From Pterois miles (taxonomy: Eukaryota; Chordata; Actinopteri; Perciformes; Scorpaenidae), in contig CAMQGK010000604.1 of the NCBI GenBank assembly GCA_947000775.1, positions 4,518,501 to 4,582,500 on the forward strand: a DNA stretch of 64,000 bases, read 5' to 3'. Of the stretch, positions 50,301 through 60,700 are shown piece after piece (within the stretch, counting starts at the first letter, position 1; every line of letters begins with the position of its first letter). The position numbers were made by a program, and so were the translations under genes. A model generated the notes under the pieces. That model was given only the letters and a program-made list of their open reading frames with translations. It did not search any database and had not been told where the DNA came from.

Positions 50301-51750
50301 TTAAAAGATGCAGTGTGTAAGATCTGACAGCATCTAGCGGCGAGGTTGCAGATTGCAACAAACTGAAACTTCTCCGTTGTGCCAAGCGTATAGGAGAACT
50401 ACGGTGGCCGATGTGAAAACATGAATGGCCCTGTCTAGAGCCAATGTTTGGTTTGTCTGGTCTACGGTAGAAACGCCAACACGTTCTCACCCCAGCTTTG
50501 TCAGATCCCTTGAAATCACTTTGCACTTACAGTAAGCGGGCGCTTAATGTTGTGAATTATACCAAAAAAAGTGTAATGGTTGGGCTTAAAGGGAATCAAC
50601 GTAAGAATCGTAAATTGCTTGTTAACAGCGACACCTGTGGCCGTTAAGTCAACGATAGTCAGCATCCTGTTGCTCGCGCTTGTGCTCGCACTACATATAG
50701 TACAGTGTACACGAATGAGCATGACCAAAACCGTGAGGCGACACACACGTGTTTGACAGCAAAGACCACAATATTACTCTATATTTCACCTGCTTGGCTG
50801 TAATGTTAGCTGAACAAACGAAGGTCCCTCCATGAATCAATGTTGATCTTAGTGTTAACTCGAATGGCTTCAGCCTCCCGACCGTGGTCAGAAGGAACAG
50901 GGGAGACACCAGAGTTTTGGTTGGAGACGATAACGTTACTCTCCAAGGAGCTCTGTCAGTTCACACAGCAACAGAGAAACAAGACACAGAAACCAAAGGC
51001 AAGCGGTCAGCGGAGCAGAAGAAAGTTGGTTTTAGCTTTTGTAAATATCAGTGAATGTTCGATGGAAGTTGCAGTTTGTGCAGAAATAAACGCCTGAGCT
51101 CTTCAAGACCAACAGAGGTTTCCTGTGTCTTGTTTCCCTGCTGTTGAGCAAAGCGACGGGGGGTTATCTCCAGAGCGAGCTCGTTATCGACCAAAGCTAC
51201 GGTCTGTGGCTTTGCGGTTTCCGTGCTGTGCTCTTTGTTTTGGAGTGGACCTGCAATGATTTATACGTGTAATAAATTACAAGGAATACCATTAAAGTGA
51301 CTACGTTTTACACTGAAAATGTTACTTTACATTGTGAACACAGGACATGAACGGGACACAAACAGCAGCCTCCTGGACGAAAGCCTTGTTGGACCTGTCC
51401 ACCTCCCCCCGTCCACCTCCAACCTGTCACCACAGCATTTACTGTTGTAGGAGATGGATTTACATTATAGTTAATGAAAAGCCCGACATCTCATACCAAC
51501 ACTAAAGGGTACCTTGTGCAGCGGTATCGAATGCCGACGGCCGTGACCAAGCGTCGATATTTGACGCCCTGGGAATGAGAACAGGCTGGAAACATGGCGG
51601 CCAGAAGAAAACCTGCTCTGTATGTAGGTATAAACAACTCATTTTAAGGTGACAAAAACACAACAATTCTTCAAGTGATTACACACCTGTATAAAGAAAA
51701 CATATTAATTAATATTATATTATATTTCTGCTAATAGAGCCCCCTAGATG
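50301..51750 (+). mobile_element. MITE-A copy split by element-B
   Basis: MITE-A starts at TTAA (50301-50304) then GATGCAGTGTGTAAG; its first half runs to 50474 (CATCTAGCGG, GTTGCAGATTGCAA, GCCAATGTTTGGTTTGTC). The family's second half (AACATGGCGG, GTGATTACACA, ATATTTCTGCTAATAGA) resumes at 51589 and ends near 51750. The gap is filled by element-B at 50475-51588. Confidence 0.75.
50475..51588 (+). mobile_element. element-B inserted in MITE-A (1.1 kb)
   Basis: Starts GCCAACACGTTCTCACCCCAG and ends CTGGGAATGAGAACAGGCTG, imperfect inverted ends sharing GTTCTCA and CCCAG. It is bordered by GAAAC on both sides (50470-50474 and 51589-51593), a likely 5-bp target duplication. The right interior (TTTACATTATAGTTAATG, ATTTGACGCCCTGG) matches the element at 34178-35719. 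No transposase frame is recognisable, and the class is not identified. Confidence 0.65.
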
Positions 51751-53207
51751 GGATCATCAAGGTCAGCAGGATTCATCCTATGGGGACCATGATTGTATAT
51801 GCTATCCAATACGTGCAAAAATAGTGTGAAACACTCAGTGACTTTCTCATTCCTGTGGTTCCCTGCAGTTCAGCAGTTCATGCAAAGGTTCAGCGTCAAA
51901 GATGTCCCAATGAAATCACGCTTCCTTTATGTTAGATAGGTGGAACCGTGGTGAGCTATCCACATTACTATCACCTTGTGATACACCTGTAAAGACTATG
52001 GATTTATAAGTCATTTTAGAAATGGTTTAAAGTGATGGATGAAGTTCACCATTGCAGCCAAAAGGCACATTTGAGGACAAGAAAGTTGGACTGAGCCGCT
52101 GAGCTTTTTCTCTGAGGAGCTTGGAGATTTAGAGGGTGAGTACAAATCTTTATCTTCATTGACAATGGGAGTAAAATAGTCATCACACCAGCCAGTTGCA
52201 GCTGTTTATCAGCAAAATGGCCAGGGCCCTGTCCAACTAGGGCTTAACTGAAACTGAACATCTGCATTTGACAAAAGCCCTGGAGGTATGAAGAATTATT
52301 AGCTCTGGACGTCTCTCTCCTTTCCCCTTCTCATGTCTGTCTGCCTTTTATTAGCGGGATACACAGTGATCTTATCAACTCCATGAGCTTGTCACAAACA
52401 TCTGCTAAGTGATGAATGAGAATTTCAGCCCGGCGTGTGAAATGGGAAATTACAAGGTTGTGAAAATTTAGCCGAGTCCACAGTTTCTTTCTTTCTCCTG
52501 AAATCCTTCCACCATAAGCTGAAGCCATATTGGCAGATTATGTATGTGGTCCTTGAGTAAAAGCGATTGCTTCAATTTATTGTTCCACTTCACTTGGCAT
52601 GTGTGCGTCCACAAGAAGCAGAGCCAGCTTATGAACATGGTCAGTGATGTTCGTCCAAAGATAACGGACAAATCCTGGGTGGCCTGTCTGTAAATTTCAT
52701 TCATAATGCATCACATGCTAAGAAGATTTAATGCTGTGAGATGATATAACAGTTATATTGTCATATTTTGTCATTCACTATGCTGAGGATACAGTAATCT
52801 ACATATGTATTTGGGAGTTGTTTTAGATGCTGTATGTGTTCTTTTAGTTTTTTGACAATTAAAAATAACTGATGTTTTATGGTGCTTGAAGTTATAACCT
52901 CATTTAGGTGAAAGTAACAGGGCAGGGCAGCTCCCAATAATCAGTAATAATCAAAATAACTGAAGTACAATAGAACCATCCAGCCCAATCCTCAATAGAA
53001 AAGAATTGTAGATTTTTCCTCATCTCTAAATGCCACTGCAGCCCAAAGTATGTACAAAATACACAAAATAATCATGTACTGGACACATCATTTACCAAAA
53101 CCAAAACTGTGTATTTGTAAGTCATACTTTATTTTCAGATTGTGCAAAAAAATATATAGAACCCATCCTACAACTGTATAAAAACAAGACACAACAAATT
53201 CACACAT

Positions 53208-54717
53208 TTTATTCATATCTTACCGCATTAAGGATTATTCAAAAACAGAAAAAAATCATGTATTTACAGTTCCCATAACTTTATAATTCCCATATAGAAA
53301 AGACGTAAATGTCTAGCGTAGCAATAGGACTGAGGTAGAATAAAGAGATAAAGATTCATTTTTCTTGGCCACGTATTTGTGATGTTTTTACAGCCTTCGT
53401 CCCCCATTAGCATGTTTTGTATCCTCAAGAAAACAAACAGGTAGAGTGACAAGGCTTAATGGTACAACTGGAAACCCCAGTTCTGAGGCATAAATTGGAC
53501 TTTACATGTGTTTCATTAGTAAATCAGTGATGCTAACTATGATTGGATTGGCACTAGTTTTAAAAATGTATTAAAATCAGGACGTTACCAATGGCAACAG
53601 TGCCTCGATCCAGTTTTGTGACAGACATTACAGGTGTTTGTATCCTGCCCACATAAACTGCAGTTTGATGAGGAGAATCTTTAATATTCACACACTTCAA
53701 GATTCAATCCCAACACATAAAACTGTCCGTATCATCTGTGTCACTGTAGGGGGCAAATTTAGCATTTTTAGAAATCTTACTGAAACAAGAGAGATGAGAA
53801 AATGAGGAAAGCTAAGCAGTAATAAATAAAAAAAAATGACTGCTTGTTATCTTTAACATGTCTACTGTCTGTGATTATTTAATGCATCATTCTGAGGAGC
53901 CATCTGCACCGATACTACCCCACACTACACACAGTGAACATGTAACACCTTCTCTAACCACCTCCACATGTCTGGCATTAAACGAGACACCAGGGAAACA
54001 TAATCTTTGTACAGCAGTTCCTGCTGCCTGCATACACTTCCTTTTACCACACTGTTTCCTCTCCTTTTGCATCTGCCTGACGAGTTCTGGTCTACCAAGC
54101 CAACAAAACATCCGCCACTTAACTTATAAATACAATTTAGACTTTTTCACAGGCTAAATCCTCAACGCCTACAAGCAAAGATTATCCAGGGGAGCAGAAA
54201 AAGGCAATAAAATAAAAATATAAAATCAGAATAGACATAAAAATGTTAATATATGGTACTCCATTTTTAAAACAAACAAAATATCATACATTCTGTACAC
54301 GATGATTTAATACAGTGTGATCCGTATACATTCCAAAACCAATTTGAATTTGTAATAAGAGCATCAATGTAAACATAATACTTTCTTGTCTAACTCAAAA
54401 CTTCCAGCACCAGCTGTTCAATGCATCATAATATATAAACACATTCTGTATTCACAGATTAAGTATGTAGAAATATCTATATCTGGAGTTCAAAGTTGAG
54501 AAAAAAATAAAAGTCCATCAAAATACTGGACAACAACTTTTACTGGGTGGCTACTGTTTATGAACTAAGAGGAAAACGTGTCAATCCGCCGGGACGCTGT
54601 TTCCACTGAAGGCACAGAGACAGATGAACAGCCATGGTATCCAACCGGTGGGCACTTCCTGCTCTTCAAGAGCAGCTGAGGTGACTCTGTTGGTCTCTGG
54701 ACTTCTGATCTGAAGTC
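53208..54717 (-). other. crispld2: probable crispld2 3' UTR
   Basis: On the minus strand the first AATAAA after the crispld2 stop is at 53213-53208. It is followed by a GT-rich stretch (TGTTGTGTCTTG type), the usual make-up of a cleavage site; a second AATAAA lies at 53133-53128. The interval is AT-rich, has no recognised repeat and no coding signal. A 1.5-kb 3' UTR is plausible for this gene, but the end is inferred, not observed. Confidence 0.5.
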
Positions 54718-54769
54718 TCACTGCCTCACAGCGAAGACTCGGAAAGAGCCTCCCTCTGTATTGCTCTTG
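54718..54769 (-). CDS. crispld2: crispld2 last coding exon with stop
   Basis: 52 coding nt after acceptor tatttgcag. With the split AGC codon it reads SKSNTEGGSFRVFAVRQ and then TGA (54720-54718). This is the family's conserved C-terminus. It lies 4.7 kb from the previous exon. The longer minus-strand open frame over the same DNA is out of phase and not used. Confidence 0.88.
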
Positions 54770-57700
54770 CTGCAAATAGGCAATACAGAAAAGGTGTTAC
54801 ATTTGGCGACCACTAATACAGATCCAACACAGGGCGCTCCGGCGATTCAGTATGTAACTTCCATAAAGTTGGGGGAATCATGGGAAATACTGTAGATTGT
54901 AGCAGAAATGCTTAATGCAACCAAAAGTAGCTTTCTAAACTGTGATGGGCGAATTTACAAAAAACGGATTAGGATGTCACAAGAACCAGTACTTTACCAA
55001 AATATTAGTATCAGGCACCATGTCAAACAGTTGTAGAATACCAGAACTCTGAAAATGTGATCGTACTCATTTTTCTACAGTACCGCCGAGACCTTCAGGG
55101 CTAAAGAACGTCTGGTTGTCTGGTTAATGACAGAAAATTGATTTGGGACGCAGTAAACTCACTATCAACCACAGGACTAGCTACATTGTGAACAACAAAT
55201 CTTTGTCAGCAGGACGTGAGCTAGTTTACGTTAGCCGTTAGCTCCGTGCAGTACTGAGCTGTTTACCGGCCGCTAACAGCTAACGATAACTAGCTCTCGA
55301 CCTTCTGATTTCAAAACGGGACGTTTGATTGACATTATGATCAGACTCTATTCAGGAAAAATGAGGACAAATTCTAATGTTATCATGATGTGTTCAAATG
55401 TAATCTTGTAAAATTTTGTTTTTGGTGAGAGATTTGATAAGATAAGATGAACCTTTATCAATCCCCGGAGGGAAATTCGGGAATGAATGCAGTTGTGTTT
55501 GAACGAGATGTTTTCAAGGCAATATCAAACAGATAACAGAGTGGGAATTATGACCTGTTTAACTTCCCAACCAAAATCTGTATGCAAACGGTAATAAAAG
55601 AGTGTATGTCAAAGTACGCAGGATTTATTGTTTTATCAAACTGGTATCGACTACGAATTGTTGAATTTCACTGCTACTGGTATCAACTACTAAATTTCTG
55701 GTTTCATGATATCCCTGGAAAGGATTGTGGCCGCTGATGGTACCATAAGTTGCGCATCTATCTTTCCCCTGACTCAAGGTCAAATTTACGGTATTGATAG
55801 TACAGTACAAACATGCCCATAAAGTTTTACAGCTGAGCGCAATTTGCCCTTTTTTGCATCTGATTACCATTATCCATGTGGCAAAGTATAAATGTGCCAA
55901 CAAAACAGAAGGCAGAACAACAGCAGAGAGAGAAAAATCAAAAATTAAAATGCCAGACCTTGAGCTACAAGTCCTGACAGATGAGGTGCAGAGGCATTCC
56001 TCAAAACTTCAGGCAAGGAATTTAAACGTGACGGAGAGAAATCATATTTGGGATTTAATATCTCAGTTTGTTGGTGCTGTTGGTGTTTCAAACACACTCC
56101 TTCAGACTGTAAAAGAAGACTGCATGAAGTCTGGGTGTGACACCCCTTATAAATACTCCTCAGTTACCACCAGCTCTCTGAAAATACTAATAATTTCACT
56201 GGAACTGCTTTGGCTATCAGCGCTGATCTTTGTGAACTGGACTCTTTTTGCAATGAGGCTCATTTGCATAGAAATGGGCCAATTTTCTGCCAAATGTATG
56301 CATTTGTGAATTCGCCCCTCAGACTTTAGAAAGCTCTCGCTGGAGCCACAGAAGACATTTTGTTATTGTGTTCACAGGCAGAGTAGTATTCCCTGTGACA
56401 AGTAAATTGCCTTTAAGTCAAATAAATACATCTTTTTGCATAATGTTTGTTTTTTGTGATACTTGAAAGTCGTCGCTCAGCCGCCATTAAAAAGTACCAA
56501 ATCATGGTGTTCACACAGCATCTTTGAAAATAGCACGTTGGCAGAATGACTCATTGTTGCCGTCTGACCTTTTCCAGCTACCACATGTGTTAAACTCGAT
56601 GATTTTATAATTAGTTCATGGGCGGAGAGACCTTGAAGCTCTGCCATGATCAATAATCATGATAGGCCTGTATGATTGGTATCAGATTACAGATAATTTT
56701 CCATATAGGGAAGCTCTGACTAAGTGGCTGACAGCGTTTCCATCCTCGAGTAATCAGATAGGTTGTGATTACTTCCCCAGCGGCAGAGTCCAGTCCAAAC
56801 TGCCCTCCCCGCCATGATGTTGGCACATGGCACGGCCTCTCCCACAGCCGTTTATTGACCTCCTATCCCAGTGCCCTGAGTGGGGCCTTCACAGCTCTGC
56901 ATTAGATTTCATAGTAGTCAGACTTGGATTATTTTGGCCATTCAGCACTTTGCACACTCAATTGAAATGCCTGAGTAAAGTAAGCAAAGAGCCCATGTGT
57001 GGCCCATCCACACACCAAACCGCACCATTACTCTTACAACCCCACATGCCAGCACAACTGCCCACAAGGGCTTCCTCGCCTGAGCGTAGTCCGCTGGAGC
57101 CGGCCACAGCCATGAGAGTGATGTGAGAAACATGGTGTGCATGCAGGGAGCCCACTACATGCAGTATTACAGGAGACATAAATCAAGGTAGGCTGCAGTG
57201 AATAAAAACACTTTCTCAGGCATATTTTAGATTCTCTTGTCAAATTTACTTGTCTAATTTTGCTACAAGCTCCATGTTTTCATTTCAACTGCGTCTCAAG
57301 GTTTTCTTTACCACACTCCCATTGGTCAAATATTAAAGCCTGCACTGAGCAAAGCATTAAAGATAAATATTATTCTGTATCTACACATTATATAAGCTCC
57401 AGCATAAAATTCAGCTTGAACGTGCATGATTACTGTAAGCATAGTTAAACCTACAGATCTAGTTCCAGACTCTCTAAATTGCCACACATGTCTCAGATGT
57501 ATTCATTAATTTAAATAGATTTGGTGTTGTGTCCACTGAAGGCTGTTTCCCCCAGTTAGAAAAACCTAATTTTAACAGGCAGGATTATATATGTAGCTAT
57601 AGATACATTTGTTAAAAACAGCAACAGGAAAATGGCAAAAAGCATGGATGACACTGACGCAGCTGTACAAGTCGACATACAGAATCAACAACTCTAAATT

Positions 57701-60700
57701 CAACATATTTCTTAGCTCAACATGAAAAATGATGGCTTAGCCGCTCCTAGTAATCGCTACAGCAAAGTCATCTATGAATGACTTCAGCATGGCAGATCTG
57801 TCACTCACTACAATTAGTTAGACATAAAACACAATAGGAAACGGGCTAGCATGAACACACTGTCAGCCTGAATGTGCCCCATGAAACAAAATGGTTATTC
57901 AGTCTGATTATTACGAGGCTAAATTCCTCACACCCAGTGCCCACCCACACTGGAGTACTCAATCTGGCCTAATTAGACCTCTTCTCATGACTGTGTGGCA
58001 CCTGTTAGGGCGGGTTACCTTTTATTTTTATCGTGCTTGTTAGTGCAGTCAGTTTGCTGACTTTGCGTAAATTCCAGCATAATTCTGGTTGAGAGACCTT
58101 GCCTCATTTATTGCCTCCCAAACCGTGTGGCTAGCAGCTTGGGAAAATATTATGACATTATTCGGGGATCCCAACCACTAAACCATACATACTATCTGAC
58201 TTCTATGAGACTTTTGCAGGTTACATGTTGCACACCTCAACCTGCAGCAGTGATAGATGTGTTAAGTGCCTGTACATGTGTTATTAGCAATTCCTACACT
58301 TTCCAGGCTTTAATCGATGGAGACTGCGATTTCACAGCTGCCAAATGGCTGCTTGTTCATAAAATATGAATGCTTGTTCTCATTGTCAGATTAAAAAAAA
58401 AAGCTTCTCTTAAAGCCCCCTCGCGTGTATTTTGGCATTTCTATGATATTTCACATATGAGGCATTTCCAGACGAAGCTGATAAGCCACACTGTTTGCCA
58501 AAAAATTTGACAAGCAACTTCATTTTTCTTTCTTTCTAAATTGCTCCAAGTGAAACAAGGAGGTTGTTGGTAAAATGGAAATGTAACGTATAACTATAGT
58601 AGAAGCTGCAGATCATACGTCATCCTCATGATGGTTTGTGTCTGAGCAGCAATAAACTGATAAATCTGTTTATTTGTCTGTCAGTTTGTCCTTGTTGTTA
58701 GTTAGCTAGGTATAGTTAGGTAGCCCAACTTGTTGCATTAGCTAGCTGAGGGTCATTTTATTTTTATTTCCCTCCGTCTGACTTTAGTGTGTTTACTTTC
58801 ACCATAGCATTTGTGTGTGCTGAGAAAGGGTGAATCAACGTAGAGGATTACACAAAATAACACACCGACTGTCTCACTCACTTGCTCTGTTCTTTACCCA
58901 TCCCGTTACAAAAATAAACGAATCACAGAGCAGCCCAGTGCTAACTGTGATGGCGCTGAGGCGAGAGCGGCCGTTGCTGGTGGACAGTTCGCTTCCAAAA
59001 GGTCATGAAACTTTCAAACGGCAGACCTCAGCAGCATGTCTATCTGTGAGCGTGTGAGAGAGAGTCGGTGTGTTGCGCTAATTCTTGTCTCATTTGTGGT
59101 GCGAAAAACTGTAAATTCGTCTAAACTGGTTTCATCTAAACTGAGTTGAAAAATGATGCAATCTGGTTGCCGTAGTAATGAATTACGCGTGACTACTAAC
59201 CATGCCCCCATTCTCTATTTCAGAGACGTTACCCAAAAAAACACGAAGTAAAAATGCCTGGAGGGGGGCTTTAAATACTCTACAGTCAGACTAGTCGGAG
59301 CCAAATCTAAAAATACCGATTTCTGGAACTCAGACTATCTCTAGTGTCACTATGGTAACCTACAACTATTTGACATGGTGCCTGATCCATCTGTCTTTGT
59401 CCCTACTGCACAACAATCTTCATCTGGAAAAGATAATTACAGTAAAATCTGTTGACAGAAACGTTGCGTAGTACCTCTCAGACTGGATGCCATTTTTCAG
59501 GACTCCAGCGTAGTTCTTTCTCTTGTCCAGCGGCAGAACATCCACCAACCCGCCGTCTGCTTTGAGTACCCCTGCATGGATGGCTGCTTTACAGATACTG
59601 GAGGTCTGAGAGGAGAAAGTGTGGCAAAGAGGAGAACTACTTGAACATCTTTTTCAAGACATGAATATCTTGCAGGTCCTTTATTATCGAATACGGTACA
59701 AAATATGTGGCGGTAATTCACAGACACACACACAAGTTTCACAGTGTGAGCCAGCACAACAGACCGTAAGCTCTTATCAATCATTCGTTTCTAGTCTAAA
59801 CACAGATCACACTCTCCATACACCCCAACAACATTTCTCACCAGATGGTTTATGTCTCGTGTTTAACCAACATCTAGCCTCTACACCGCTGTAGAAACAC
59901 ATTTGGGTGCCTGAGATTGCGAAACATTCCTGGGCACATTAGCTATGAGCCACACTGCTGCCTTTTTCTGTGACTGCTGTAAGACGCTCAGGATATGTGG
60001 GGAACTGTGATCTGTGTCCAGACGGACATCATCTCAGGTCAGTTTCCAAGGTGAAAACCCCATTTGACAACATGTTGACCTCATGTGACTCTGCCAACTG
60101 GCAACTCCAAAATAAGACTCTGAAACAAGTGTGACGCAAATTCCTACAAACTGTACATGTGATAAATAGTCTGGAGAGTACTTTACAATGAGTAATCGAC
60201 TCTGAACATGATTTAGGTGACATCGAAGTGATGACGTAAAGCAGCTTTCATCTCCTATCTCTGGGACACAAGCACTTAACCAGAGATAACGCTTGAATAA
60301 GCCTCTGAGTGGTCAGGCCTCGTGCTGCGTAATACATCCCTGGCAGTGTCTGGCTTACCTCACCATTACTTCCATTCTCCATGAGCCATATTCATACTGT
60401 GATTCAATGGCTTTCCAGAGCTACCATGCACTACAAAGTCACTCTAACTTAACCATGCTGTAGATCCACATATCTTTTTCTTTCTGTCTGAACCAATAGC
60501 TGAAACATACATGGACCTCTGGTGTTTCATGATCCGATAAAATATCACTCAGAACATGCACATAGAAAATTTGGTTTTGCTTACATCTGTGTAGATGTTG
60601 TTTCCAATCACAGGTGACCAGTAGGAAGGCTGAGTCTTGCAGTCGGCCGGACAGAAGATTCTGAGAGACAAATTAGACATTAGAGGGAATCTGTTTTGAT

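Larger units (their letters stand above)
54946..56317 (+). mobile_element. PIF/Harbinger-like element remnant
   Basis: Inverted ends GGGCGAATTTACAAA (from about 54947) and TTTGTGAATTCGCCC (to about 56317). The interior holds a Myb/SANT-like ORF fragment at 55950-56140, the usual second gene of Harbinger transposons. A second element (54971-55716) sits just inside the left end. A clean 3-bp target duplication was not found. It lies entirely within the last crispld2 intron, on the opposite strand. Confidence 0.5.

Noticed and set aside
54581..54775. 64-codon minus-strand frame starting MQQEQYRG
   Set aside because: It overlaps the real crispld2 last exon in the wrong phase; the spliced frame ends at 54718.
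55794..56309. 171-codon open frame as an intact gene
   Set aside because: Only residues from about 53 to 116 look like a Myb/SANT domain. The flanking residues are unstructured and the frame ends in the transposon's terminal region, so it was called a remnant.
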